Positions 1 through 8,482 of a stretch of 64,000 bases of DNA are shown here, piece after piece. How positions within the stretch are numbered: position 1 is the stretch's first letter; each line of letters opens with the position of its first letter. Position numbers and translations under genes: made by a program. Source of the DNA: Cognatishimia sp. WU-CL00825 (lineage in GTDB: Bacteria; Pseudomonadota; Alphaproteobacteria; Rhodobacterales; Rhodobacteraceae); contig NZ_BAABWX010000005.1 in assembly GCF_040364665.1 (NCBI RefSeq), forward strand, positions 1 to 64,000, written 5' to 3'. The notes under the pieces were generated by a model. That model saw only the letters and a list, made by a program, of their open reading frames with translations. It did no database searches and was not told the DNA's origin.

Positions 1-1060
1 AAATCAAGTGATTGTCCCATTGATACTCTGTCTTGGTTACAGCCTGGATTCCATCCGCTGAAACAGTGCTTATATACCCCTGCCCTGATGTTAGAACCAA
101 CCCTTTTGCCCCAGGTGCAACGCCGCAAACATCAAATTGACCCAACGCCGTTGTGTGCCCAGACCTTAGATCGTGTAGCAGCGCGACGTTTCCCCTTGGA
201 GAGGTCGCGACCAAGTTCTGCCCGTCCGATGAGAACGCAATACTGCCAATATATCCTTGTAAATCAATATGAAAGGGCGCTGTCGGCAGCTTTGACAATG
301 CACCGCCCTGCCTATGAGTGAACATCAACGGGACGTCTGATTTGGCACCTTGCCATTGGCATCCAACAGCAACCAAACCATCGGCGCGTACCGACAGATG
401 CCGAATCGACGCTTTTTGCATGTTGGCTGGCAAACGGGCTTGCTCTCGCAGTGTTCCGTCTTGCGAAAGATAGCTGAGATTGGGGTGCATTGTGGCAATG
501 TTCAGCTTGGCGCGACCGCTGTCAGGATGGGTTTCGATGCCGCCGTTTGCCACCACAAGCGTTTGGTCATCCGGCATAAGTTTTAAATCATGCGCCCCCA
601 CACCACCCGAAAAAAACTCTGCAATGCGCCGGTATCCTGCCTGCACATCCCAGACCCCGATCTTGCCCTCTGCCCTTTCAAAATCGTTTTCGGTTGTGAA
701 CAACAAACGCCCATCAGCAGAAAACACACCATGCCCATAAAAATGACGACCAGGTGGCGCAAATATCCTCTGGGAAACCTCGCTGCTTGAACAATCTAGA
801 ACCAAGGCAAATGTGCCAGGCCGGCGGGCAAATGCCACCGCATGGGGACGCGTGGGATGTGCCGCAGCGGCGTGCCCGCGCGCAGGTAACGCAACCTCAA
901 AAAGGGGCGCAGCTTGGGCACTCAACCCAACCAAGGTATATCGCCCGTCTGATCGTCTCGCCGCGCTCAGGTAAGCAGGATTACCAACATCTGCCCAACT
1001 TGTAAGCGGAAAGGTCGCCACCGCCCCAAGACCCGCCAGAAAGCTGCGCCGCGAAGTCAT
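1..1060 (-). CDS. DUF1513 family protein, Tat-exported (partial, 3' end beyond the window)
   Basis: Reading leftwards from the ATG at 1060 the frame stays open for 353 codons to the window edge, so only a few C-terminal residues are likely missing. The N-terminus has a twin-arginine signal (TSRRSFLAG) and a hydrophobic stretch ending near SWA, so export in folded form is likely. The body shows DUF1513 landmarks: ARRPGT, a RHFYGHGVFS segment, and WDNHL near the end. DUF1513 proteins are predicted beta-propellers of unknown biochemistry that usually accompany imelysins and di-haem proteins in iron-regulated operons. The start codon directly follows the stop codon of the imelysin gene upstream, so the two are translationally coupled. 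A role in periplasmic iron handling is inferred from context only. Confidence 0.88.
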   Translation of the reverse strand, partial: MTSRRSFLAGLGAVATFPLTSWADVGNPAYLSAARRSDGRYTLVGLSAQAAPLFEVALPARGHAAAAHPTRPHAVAFARRPGTFALVLDCSSSEVSQRIFAPPGRHFYGHGVFSADGRLLFTTENDFERAEGKIGVWDVQAGYRRIAEFFSGGVGAHDLKLMPDDQTLVVANGGIETHPDSGRAKLNIATMHPNLSYLSQDGTLREQARLPANMQKASIRHLSVRADGLVAVGCQWQGAKSDVPLMFTHRQGGALSKLPTAPFHIDLQGYIGSIAFSSDGQNLVATSPRGNVALLHDLRSGHTTALGQFDVCGVAPGAKGLVLTSGQGYISTVSADGIQAVTKTEYQWDNHLI

Positions 1061-2065
1061 CTAGTCACCATCCAATGAGTTAAATCCCGCAGAAACGCCC
1101 AATGCCGGTGCCAGCTCGTACGTTACAATTTCGCGTATGCGGTCGACAGATTGACGCAACACATCGACCCTAAACCGCCCTGCAGGGTCCGCAACCCCGG
1201 CAAATTCTGGATCATTTAGGTCAATTGATAATTCTAACGACCGCTCAAATGCGGCCTGCAAAGATTTTGCAATCTGCGGCTCGCCCCCTGAAAGCAACAA
1301 CGCCAAATCATAAGTTGCCTCAAGAGACAGGGTCACATGGCGCAGAGATCGCTTTGACCTTCGGGCTTCGGCGCGGTTTGGGCGAGGGCGTTCAAAGCTG
1401 CCAAGCGGGCGGCCCAGACGTGCCTCAGATGTAAATTGCAGCCCCGCATGAAGCGCTTTGAAAATCTCGCGCAAAGAGTCCTCTTCTGTTTGATAAATGC
1501 TGCTTTCCGCTGGATTGCGCAAAACACTTTGATAGCTTTGCCAACCCCAATTTATCGCGGTCGCATTCCGACGTATCTCTTGGGTAAGGGCCTGTACCAA
1601 ATCACAGCGATAATCCGCCGTGGCTTGTGTTTGAAACGCCGGGTCAAACAACAAAAACTCCAAGGCATAAAGCCCGCGAACTGCGATAGACAGCGTTTTA
1701 AACTCTGCCGGGTCATAAATCGCTGGATCAAGATCGCGCAGCAGCGCATTCAAACCTTTGGCGGTGAACCCTTTGGTATCCGGCCAGAATGCAATGGCAA
1801 ACGCCCGATCTTCCTCTTCACTTGGACCTATGCGCAAATGACTTGCCAAAACCCATGCGTCAAAAGCTTGCGCATAAGCTGCACGCAGTTCGGGTGCGTC
1901 TGGCGCGCAATACATGGTGGCCACATCATGCAGAGTTGTGGCTTGTCTGGCCAATGTATCAAACGCAGGCAGCACATGCTGATCCAGCGCCTGTGATACG
2001 GTGTTTTCAGCGGCAAAGCTGGGCTTTGCTGCCAAAAGAATGATCCCCAATACCAGTTTTAACAT
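1061..2065 (-). CDS. Imelysin family protein (second copy, variant motif)
   Basis: This 334-residue protein has a signal peptide (residues 1-18, ending PSFA) and an imelysin/peptidase M75 fold signature. Imelysins are periplasmic or surface helical proteins linked to iron uptake. The usual GxHxxE motif appears as GLYALE at 131-136, with Tyr in place of His, so metal binding may be altered or lost. An in-frame TTG lies 3 bases upstream, but the ATG at 2065 is preferred because it overlaps the stop of the upstream gene by one base (TGATG), a normal coupling arrangement. It shares little obvious identity with the first imelysin of the operon and is shorter (334 against 421 residues), so it is a diverged paralogue, not a recent duplicate. 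Confidence 0.85.
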   Translation of the reverse strand: MLKLVLGIILLAAKPSFAAENTVSQALDQHVLPAFDTLARQATTLHDVATMYCAPDAPELRAAYAQAFDAWVLASHLRIGPSEEEDRAFAIAFWPDTKGFTAKGLNALLRDLDPAIYDPAEFKTLSIAVRGLYALEFLLFDPAFQTQATADYRCDLVQALTQEIRRNATAINWGWQSYQSVLRNPAESSIYQTEEDSLREIFKALHAGLQFTSEARLGRPLGSFERPRPNRAEARRSKRSLRHVTLSLEATYDLALLLSGGEPQIAKSLQAAFERSLELSIDLNDPEFAGVADPAGRFRVDVLRQSVDRIREIVTYELAPALGVSAGFNSLDGD

Positions 2066-3579
2066 CAAAGGCTTTCCAAAAAGCGGATCAGTGCAGCACG
2101 ATCCTTGGCCGGCATTCTCACTACCGCATCACGTTGATCCTGTGCCTCGCCGCCATGCCACAAAACGGCCTCTAAAAGGTTACGTGCGCGTCCATCATGT
2201 AAAAAGTAAGTGTGCCCTGACACCTGCTCTGTCAGCCCAATGCCCCATAACGGCGGTGTGCGCCATTCCGTGCCGGTCGCGCGCGCCTCGGGGCGATGAT
2301 CTGCAAGGTCAGGCCCCATATCGTGCAACAGCAAGTCCGTGTATGGCCATATCAACTGAAAGCTTTGCTCTGGCTGGTCCTGCAATCGATGCGTGACATG
2401 ACTCGGCTGATGGCACAACACACATCCTGTGGCATAGAAGATTTCTTTGCCGCGCAGCACCTGCGGGTCATCTATGTTGCGGCGCGCGGGCACACCCAGA
2501 TTTCGGCTATAGAAAACGGTAAGGTCCAAGCTTTCCTGATCGATCTCAAAAACCCGATCATCCTGATCGCCGTGTGGGGCATTCAGGCAGTGCACCTGCC
2601 GTTCAGTGCATTCCCCATGCGGGGCCGGGAAAAGCGGATTAGAGATACCGATATCGCCGGCAAATGCCCCGGCAGATTGCTGCATGACCGTTGGATTTCC
2701 AGCCTTTTGACCGAAGCGACCCAACATTGGCATGTCATATTCAACTGACCAAACCACATTCGCTCTGCCGGAAATACCGTCCTGATCCGCGTCGTTTGGA
2801 TCAGCCAAAGACAAGATATCGGCTGCCGGGATCGCTTCGAGCAAGCCAAGTCCAATCATCTGAGGAGCAACGCGCGGCGACAACATGGCGTCAGGGTGCA
2901 GCGGACCATAACCTAGGTCTGCGGCTTTATATGTAGGGTGTCGCAGGCTGGCCGTCTCTCCACCAGACAAAGCCAACGCAACCTCTTTATAGTCGATCTC
3001 TAGTCGATATTCAGCCGGCACTTCTGCAAGCGAGCTGTCTTGCAATTGCGTGCCATAGTTTGGGTCAGGCGCCGTCGCGAGATAATCTTGGATTTCTTCA
3101 ATCATGTGCTCTGAGCCACCGGGAATAGAAACCCGCAGGAACATTGACACCGCATTATCCAAAGCATTTTCAGGAGGGTGTCCCCGTCCGTCTTTGATAT
3201 GGCATCTTTGGCAAGAGCGCGCGTTATAGATTGGCCCAAGACCATCAGAAGCCAGCGTTGATGAAGGTGCGCTGACCCAAATCTTACGAAAGAACCCGTT
3301 GCCTACTTTGAAGTCCAATTCTTTGTCAAAACTGATATTGGCAGATGGTTCTGAAAAAGCATTCGCGTCTTTGCGCGCGCGCACTGTGGCTGCTCCGGCG
3401 CTGTTTTCTTCAAATTGTTGAGGGCGTAAAAAGTCTACTGGCATTGCCGTAGTTGCCAAAATGCGGATTCTTTCCGCGTCGCTTCGAGGGATGATATTCA
3501 AATGTGGTTCATCCAGTGGCCCTGATAGAACTGCCGTGGCAGAACCTGCCAAGGTGGCTGCGCACAATATGCGGTACAT
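2065..3579 (-). CDS. Di-haem c-type cytochrome, DUF1111 (thiol oxidoreductase-like)
   Basis: The 504-residue protein starts with a short signal peptide and carries two haem-binding CxxCH motifs, CQRCH at 123-127 and CVLCH at 386-390. The spacing and surrounding sequence match DUF1111, often labelled probable thiol oxidoreductase with two cytochrome c sites and distantly related to di-haem peroxidases. It should act in the periplasm as an electron carrier or oxidoreductase. Lying between two imelysin genes, it probably serves the redox step of iron acquisition (oxidation or reduction of iron before transport), which is inference from gene order. A Shine-Dalgarno-like AAGGAA precedes the ATG. 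A large stem-loop separates it from the upstream imelysin gene. Confidence 0.9.
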   Translation of the reverse strand: MYRILCAATLAGSATAVLSGPLDEPHLNIIPRSDAERIRILATTAMPVDFLRPQQFEENSAGAATVRARKDANAFSEPSANISFDKELDFKVGNGFFRKIWVSAPSSTLASDGLGPIYNARSCQRCHIKDGRGHPPENALDNAVSMFLRVSIPGGSEHMIEEIQDYLATAPDPNYGTQLQDSSLAEVPAEYRLEIDYKEVALALSGGETASLRHPTYKAADLGYGPLHPDAMLSPRVAPQMIGLGLLEAIPAADILSLADPNDADQDGISGRANVVWSVEYDMPMLGRFGQKAGNPTVMQQSAGAFAGDIGISNPLFPAPHGECTERQVHCLNAPHGDQDDRVFEIDQESLDLTVFYSRNLGVPARRNIDDPQVLRGKEIFYATGCVLCHQPSHVTHRLQDQPEQSFQLIWPYTDLLLHDMGPDLADHRPEARATGTEWRTPPLWGIGLTEQVSGHTYFLHDGRARNLLEAVLWHGGEAQDQRDAVVRMPAKDRAALIRFLESL

Positions 3580-3597
3580 GCTAGAATTCCTTGCTTA

Positions 3598-3624
3598 AAC
3601 CGTGGCGCGCATCCCGCCACGGTT
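3598..3624 (-). other. Intercistronic stem-loop in the iron operon
   Basis: Perfect 10-base arms (3598-3607 and 3615-3624) with a 7-base loop lie in the 60-base gap between the first imelysin and the di-haem gene. The transcript after the stem has only three U residues, so it is a weak attenuator or an mRNA-stabilising hairpin, not a full terminator. It could make the imelysin transcript more abundant than the downstream genes. Confidence 0.65.
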
Positions 3625-3639
3625 GCTCTCAAATAATGC

Positions 3640-4905
3640 TTAGTTGAAAACAGCTTTCGGATTGTCCAAGGATTCCGACCCCTCAAACTCGACCCCATCC
3701 AGATCCAGCGCAGACACAATGCGTTCGATGGATTTGGTTTGATCAATCAGGCCGTTCACGCCGCCCATAATCAGCGCTTCACCGGCTTGATTGCCACGTT
3801 CAAGCATCTGATCATAAGAAAACCCAGCTTCTGCCGCTGTCTTGATCGCACCCAGTGCTTTCATCGTTGTGAATAGTTTATGCTTCATCTCTGCGTCCAA
3901 ATCTGCGTTTGTAGCGGAGACCAAATCAGACAAAGACGCGCCCGACACAACCGTGCCGTCGATGCGTGTATATGAGCCGAAATAGACATTTTGCACGCCC
4001 AAACCATCGTAATAGTGACTGTTATGGGTATTGTCAGAGAAGCAATCATGCTCTTCTTCGGGGTCATTTAGCATCAGGCCAAGGCGCATGCGTTCGCCAG
4101 CCTGTTCGCCATAAGACAAAGATCCCATACCTGTCAGCATCGCCACGATTCCCGCCCCTGGATGGGCAAGAACTTCGGTTCTTGCAGCGCCGCCTTCAGC
4201 CCATTGCGCGGTCATCCACGCGAGGTCTGAAACCAAAAGCTCTGTAACCGCCTCAAGATAGTCTGCGCGCCGATCACAATTCCCACCGGTGCAGGCCTCT
4301 GCGGATGCATAGTCGGTCCATGGCCGCGCGCCCGCGCCAACGTCATGTCCGTTCAGGTCCTGACCCCAAAGCAAAAATTCAATGGCGTGGTATCCGGTGG
4401 CCACGTTGGCTTCGACACCATCTGCTTCTTGCAGCGTATTTTCCAACAAGGTCGGCGTGATTTGCATGGCGTTAACCGTTTTTCCACCTAAGATGAATTC
4501 AGCATTCGCAATCACATTTAACGCTGCGACAGCATTTTCATCAGTTGCCCCGCCGTAGGCCGCATCAACATAGTCAATCAGTCCCTCATCCAGAGGCCAC
4601 GCGTTCACTTTCCCTTCCCAGTCATCAACAATGGCGTTGCCAAAGCGGTACACTTCGGTTTGCTGGTATGGCACTCGGGCCGAAATCCAGGCTTGTTTGG
4701 CGGCAGCAAGGTTTGTCGCTGACGGCGATGCAATCAAGCGATCAACCGCTGTTTGCAATCGTTTTGCAGTGGTCAAACTGTCAGCGTATTTTGCTTCTGC
4801 AATGTTGGCATAGTTCGTAAGAACCGATTTTTGGGTGCTGTTGTCAGCGGCGGATGCGCTTGCACCCATCATCAAAAGCGCAATGCCTGAAGAAATGATT
4901 TTCAT
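3640..4905 (-). CDS. Imelysin family protein (IrpA-like), first gene of iron operon
   Basis: The 421-residue product has a signal peptide (residues 1-19, ASASA before cleavage) and the hallmark imelysin motif GxHxxE as GYHAIE at 171-176, with H173 and E176. It contains two four-helix-type halves, as expected for IrpA/imelysin proteins of about 400 residues, and acidic segments such as NDPEEEHDCF near the C-terminal half. Members are iron-repressed periplasmic or outer-membrane-associated proteins that are needed for iron use. The chosen ATG at 4905 is preceded by AGGAC and gives a clean signal peptide, while the upstream extension of the frame (to 5034) has no such features. It leads the operon with di-haem, second imelysin and DUF1513 genes. 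Confidence 0.9.
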   Translation of the reverse strand: MKIISSGIALLMMGASASAADNSTQKSVLTNYANIAEAKYADSLTTAKRLQTAVDRLIASPSATNLAAAKQAWISARVPYQQTEVYRFGNAIVDDWEGKVNAWPLDEGLIDYVDAAYGGATDENAVAALNVIANAEFILGGKTVNAMQITPTLLENTLQEADGVEANVATGYHAIEFLLWGQDLNGHDVGAGARPWTDYASAEACTGGNCDRRADYLEAVTELLVSDLAWMTAQWAEGGAARTEVLAHPGAGIVAMLTGMGSLSYGEQAGERMRLGLMLNDPEEEHDCFSDNTHNSHYYDGLGVQNVYFGSYTRIDGTVVSGASLSDLVSATNADLDAEMKHKLFTTMKALGAIKTAAEAGFSYDQMLERGNQAGEALIMGGVNGLIDQTKSIERIVSALDLDGVEFEGSESLDNPKAVFN

Positions 4906-5048
4906 GAGATTTGTCCTGATTTGATTTGTTCGAACGCCTGCGTATTGCCAGGAACGTCGATCACTTTTGGAATTCTCGCCTGAATAGGCCTGCGACGGGT
5001 TTCCATCTGAATTCACACATTTTCGGCGCACCATTTAATTGTAGAAAC

Positions 5049-5118
5049 TTGACTATTTTGAACCTGGCACAATAACTGACTAAAACAGTAATGTTAGTCA
5101 ACCCGATAAATTTAGTCA
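5049..5118. promoter_or_regulatory. Cluster of TGACTA half-sites, probable iron-responsive operator
   Basis: Four copies of GACTA/TAGTC lie within 70 bases: forward at 5051 and 5078, reverse at 5095 and 5113. The middle pair forms a perfect inverted repeat TGACTAA-N10-TTAGTCA (5077-5100). The piece GACTAAAACAGTA fits the known IscR type-1 pattern GACT-R-WWW-Y-AGTC at 12 of 13 positions, and Rhodobacterales use a related iron-Rhodo box. A possible minus-strand -10 (TACAAT, 5043-5038) for the imelysin operon lies just downstream. The site could control the imelysin operon, the divergent amidohydrolase, or both. Operator identity is inferred. Confidence 0.55.
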
Positions 5119-5201
5119 GGTTAATTTCTTGGAAATTCTGAAAGGTTTGGATGTTGCCGACATCATATTCTATGAAGGAAAAGCAGATAGATTGGGACAC
5201 T

Positions 5202-6032
5202 ATGATTATTGATAGCCATCAGCATTTTTGGCAGCTTTCTAGAGGCGATTACCCTTGGCCCGACGAATCTGTCATGCCGATTTTTCGCGACTTCGGCCCA
5301 AACGATCTGAAACCACTTTTGGCTGAAACAGGGGTCAAAGGTACGGTCTTGGTTCAAGCCACTGACACAGCGGCAGAAACCGAATTTCTATTGCGTTTGG
5401 CGGGGAAAACCGACTTTGTTTGTGGCGTTGTTGGATGGTTGGATTTTTCCAGCGAAGACGTCGTTGAAACAATTGATCGGTTGCGCTCTAATTTTGCTCT
5501 AAAGGGCTTTCGGCCGATGTTGCAAAACATAGAGAAAACTGATTGGATCTTGCAGGATGCACAGAAAATTGGCCTTTCCCACATGGAAAAAAATCGCCTT
5601 TGCTTTGATGCTCTCATTCAGCCACGCCATCTGTCAACGCTGAACCAGCTTGCCAAACGCTACCCTGATCTACCTATTGTGATAGACCATGTTGCCAAAC
5701 CAAAACCTGAGAAAAACCATTTACCGCCAGAGACTTGGATGAATGGCATAAAGGCCTTGGCAACGCGCCAGAACGTATTTTGCAAGCTGTCTGGCATGGT
5801 AACCGAAATCGGCACCGACTGGACCTATGATGATGTTGCGCCAACTGCAGACTTCATCCTTGCGACCTTTGGAAGTGACCGGGTGATGTTCGGCAGCGAT
5901 TGGCCAGTGGTCAATCTGGCCAGCGATTACGCGACCTGGTGGCAAACAGTTCAAAAGCTGATTGCGCCGCTATCGCCAAGCCAAAAGCAAGCCGTGTTGG
6001 GTGGTAATGCCCAGCGCTTTTATCGGCTATAA
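5202..6032 (+). CDS. Amidohydrolase_2 family hydrolase (sugar-lactonase type)
   Basis: The 276-residue protein begins MIIDSHQHFW, the usual start of COG3618 TIM-barrel hydrolases such as L-fuconolactonase, L-rhamnonolactonase and 2-pyrone-4,6-dicarboxylate hydrolase. Visible metal or catalytic residues are H6 and H8 of the HxH motif, the His in VIDHVAKP, and the Asp in MFGSDWPV near the C-terminus. It is cytoplasmic (no signal peptide) and most likely opens a lactone or pyrone ring. Two upstream in-frame ATGs (5151 and 5172) exist; 5151 has AAAGG upstream, but the family start favours 5202. It is divergent from the iron operon and convergent with the sulfatase gene, so its substrate cannot be assigned from neighbours. 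Confidence 0.82.
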   Translation: MIIDSHQHFWQLSRGDYPWPDESVMPIFRDFGPNDLKPLLAETGVKGTVLVQATDTAAETEFLLRLAGKTDFVCGVVGWLDFSSEDVVETIDRLRSNFALKGFRPMLQNIEKTDWILQDAQKIGLSHMEKNRLCFDALIQPRHLSTLNQLAKRYPDLPIVIDHVAKPKPEKNHLPPETWMNGIKALATRQNVFCKLSGMVTEIGTDWTYDDVAPTADFILATFGSDRVMFGSDWPVVNLASDYATWWQTVQKLIAPLSPSQKQAVLGGNAQRFYRL

Positions 6033-6042
6033 ATATCCCTGA

Positions 6043-6059
6043 CCCGCACGCCCTGCGGG
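6043..6059. other. Short stem-loop between convergent genes
   Basis: CCCGCA and TGCGGG (6 bases each, 5-base loop) lie between the convergent amidohydrolase and sulfatase genes. There is no U tract on either side, so a terminator role is only possible. Confidence 0.3.
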
Positions 6060-6076
6060 CCAGCACAAAACAAAAG

Positions 6077-7612
6077 CTACGCCTGCGCCAACCTCGGCAT
6101 TTTCATAGGCTCAGACTGCAGCAAAGACTGTACCATACGGGTGAGAACGTCTGTTTTGAGATGCGCAGCATCTGGCGCGTCCCAAAGATTGTTCACTTCC
6201 CGAGGATCTTCTTTGAGATCAAAGAATTCGCCGTATTCTCCATGACGGTAAACCGATATTTTATAACGGTCTTCAATGTAACTGGTGACATGTGGCATCT
6301 CTGGATTGTGCCTGTTCTCGCAGATCGCGAATTTTCGTTCTGCAGGCCCCCGCCCAGTCCAAGCGTCAAGCTGAGAAAGCCCCTGCAAATCATCAGGCCG
6401 TTCTTGTGTCGCGGCCTCGATAAAGGTGGGCGTAAGATCTACCAGGCTTTGGATGTCATCGCTAACTTTGCCTGCGGCAACCCTTCCGGGCCAGCGGACA
6501 ATAAAGGGCACCTTTAGCATATCTTCATAGTGAAAGGGGCCTTTGGCAACCAAACCATGCTGCCCCAGAAAATGACCGTGATCTGTGGTGAAAACTATCA
6601 AAGTGTCTTCGGCCAAATTCAGATCATCCAGTTTATCCAAGATGCGTCCAACTTCACGATCCAGAAAACTCATCATGCCATAATAGACAGCCATATCTTT
6701 CTTAAGCGCCTCTGCGTCATAGAGATGGCTTGCACAACCGTGTGCTTCATGCGGCACGTGCCAATTGGCAAAATCAGGGTTCTCTTGCTGTGTCATCGCA
6801 AAGTGCGGCGCGTTCAATTCATGTTCGCCGGCCACCATTTTGCCCGGTTCCATATCTTCGGGATCATACATAGTGGCCCAGGGTTCAGGCACCGTATAAG
6901 GCGGGTGTGGATCAGGAAAAGATGTCCACAGGAAAAACGGCTGATCTGCCTCTGCGGCCTCTTGGATAAACGCAACAGAACGTTCGCCGATCCAAGGGGT
7001 ATAGTGCAAGTCTTCGGGAAGCGACCACGCGCGAGATTCACGCGCCCAATATGGGGCATTTTTTGCCATTTCAGGTGCTTTGGCAGAAGTTTCTCCGGGC
7101 AAGGGCTGAAAATATTCTCGCCAATCCGTCAGACCTCGGTCCTCCATCCAGGCCGCGTAATGCTGGCCCACATGAGCCTCATCCGCGTGATTTCGAGCCA
7201 ATTCAATATGATCAAATCCATAATACGGCCCATGAAAGTCACGCCAGAAATCCAAGTCTCTTAGGACGGGTTGTTTTTCCAGACTGTCTCCGGCCAAAGG
7301 TTGAAAATGCGCTTTGCCAACTAAACCGGTGCGATACCCCGCTTGGCTAAGCACCGACCCAACGGTTGGCACATCTTCTGACAATTTCACGCCTATTGTC
7401 CAAGCACCATGATGTGACGGGTATAGGCCTGTCACAATGCTTGCCCGGGAAGGAGTGCAAACAGGGCTTGGGCAATAGGCGCGATCGAACCGCGTGCCCT
7501 CACAACACAATCGGTCGATATTCGGCGTTTTGATTTTGTCGTTCACAGTGCCTAGGGCCGTGAAGTGCTGTTGATCTGTGGTGATCAGTAAGATGTTGGG
7601 ACGTTTGGTCAT
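6077..7612 (-). CDS. Cys-type sulfatase (cytoplasmic)
   Basis: This 511-residue alkaline-phosphatase-superfamily enzyme shows the sulfatase signature CTPSRASIVTG, with C52 (to be converted to formylglycine) and R56. The N-terminal RPNILLITTDQQ gives the first metal-binding Asp (D13), and DTLIVFTTDHGHFLGQHG supplies further metal ligands. There is no signal peptide, so it should desulfate its substrate in the cytoplasm after import. It is 3 bases downstream of the ABC permease pair and belongs to their operon, implying import of a sulfated sugar or small organosulfate. No formylglycine-generating enzyme gene lies in the window, so maturation must depend on one elsewhere. Related enzymes include choline sulfatase and polysaccharide sulfatases; the substrate is not decided by sequence. 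Confidence 0.9.
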   Translation of the reverse strand: MTKRPNILLITTDQQHFTALGTVNDKIKTPNIDRLCCEGTRFDRAYCPSPVCTPSRASIVTGLYPSHHGAWTIGVKLSEDVPTVGSVLSQAGYRTGLVGKAHFQPLAGDSLEKQPVLRDLDFWRDFHGPYYGFDHIELARNHADEAHVGQHYAAWMEDRGLTDWREYFQPLPGETSAKAPEMAKNAPYWARESRAWSLPEDLHYTPWIGERSVAFIQEAAEADQPFFLWTSFPDPHPPYTVPEPWATMYDPEDMEPGKMVAGEHELNAPHFAMTQQENPDFANWHVPHEAHGCASHLYDAEALKKDMAVYYGMMSFLDREVGRILDKLDDLNLAEDTLIVFTTDHGHFLGQHGLVAKGPFHYEDMLKVPFIVRWPGRVAAGKVSDDIQSLVDLTPTFIEAATQERPDDLQGLSQLDAWTGRGPAERKFAICENRHNPEMPHVTSYIEDRYKISVYRHGEYGEFFDLKEDPREVNNLWDAPDAAHLKTDVLTRMVQSLLQSEPMKMPRLAQA

Positions 7613-7615
7613 AAT

Positions 7616-8482
7616 CTAACCCTTCACCGCACCGGCAAGGCCGTTGATGAAATAGCGTTGCAATAAGATAAACAGCACGACAATCGGCAAAATCGAAATG
7701 GTTGCTGCGGCCGCCATGCCTGTCCAGTCGATGATCTGTTCACCCTTGAATGCATAAATGCCTACAGACAGGGTGCGGATCGCCGGATTAGCCAAAGTGA
7801 TGACCAGCGGTAATAGAAAATCATTCCAGGCATGCAACACTTGCATGATCACCACAGTGACCACCATTGGCATTGCCAGAGGCAGCATCACGTACCAAAA
7901 GGTTTGCAGAAAACTGACCCCATCGACGCGCGCAGCTTCTTCCAACTCGTTTGGAAGCTGACTAAAATATCCAGCAAATAACACGACGAAAATCACCATC
8001 GCATGGCCCGAAGTCGCCAAGGTAAGCCCCAGCAAATTTGACGACAATCCAAGCGCCGACAGCAGCTCGAAGATCGGAATAATGGTAAAGCCCTGCGGGA
8101 TAAAAACGGTCGCAACAAACGCGATGAAAATCGGCGTACGACCAGGAAATTTATAGCGCCCCAGAACATAGCCCAACATTGCCGTACAGACCGTGACGAT
8201 AACAACAGAGCCCAGCGTTACCATTAAAGTGTTGAGGAAATACTGGCCCATATGAGCTTCGGTCCAGGCGCGGCTGTAGTTATCCCAGGCCCAGGACTGC
8301 GGCACCAATCCAGGGTTTCCAAAAATTTCCGTGTTGGATTTCAAGCTTGTCGAAACCATCCAGACAAAGGGATAGATCCAGATCAAACACAGACAGGTCA
8401 GAACAAACGAGGTCACAGCCACAGCGCGGGTTGGCCGATGATCGCCATAGATCCAGCGCTTTGGGTTAAGCAGTTTTATCAT
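7616..8482 (-). CDS. Carbohydrate ABC transporter permease (MalG type)
   Basis: The 288-residue inner-membrane protein has about six hydrophobic segments and the cytoplasmic EAA loop (EAARVDGVSFLQTFWYVMLP), which docks on the ATPase. It resembles the second permease of CUT1 importers (MalG/UgpE). Its ATG overlaps the stop of the upstream permease gene by 4 bases, and the sulfatase follows after 3 bases. The operon order is binding protein, permease, permease, sulfatase. No ATPase gene is present nearby, so the importer probably borrows a shared MsmK/UgpC-like ATPase encoded elsewhere. Confidence 0.92.
   Translation of the reverse strand: MIKLLNPKRWIYGDHRPTRAVAVTSFVLTCLCLIWIYPFVWMVSTSLKSNTEIFGNPGLVPQSWAWDNYSRAWTEAHMGQYFLNTLMVTLGSVVIVTVCTAMLGYVLGRYKFPGRTPIFIAFVATVFIPQGFTIIPIFELLSALGLSSNLLGLTLATSGHAMVIFVVLFAGYFSQLPNELEEAARVDGVSFLQTFWYVMLPLAMPMVVTVVIMQVLHAWNDFLLPLVITLANPAIRTLSVGIYAFKGEQIIDWTGMAAAATISILPIVVLFILLQRYFINGLAGAVKG

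Noticed and set aside
6530..7264. Open frame (244 codons) antisense to the sulfatase gene
   Set aside because: No recognisable domain or start signal, and it lies wholly within a conserved enzyme gene.
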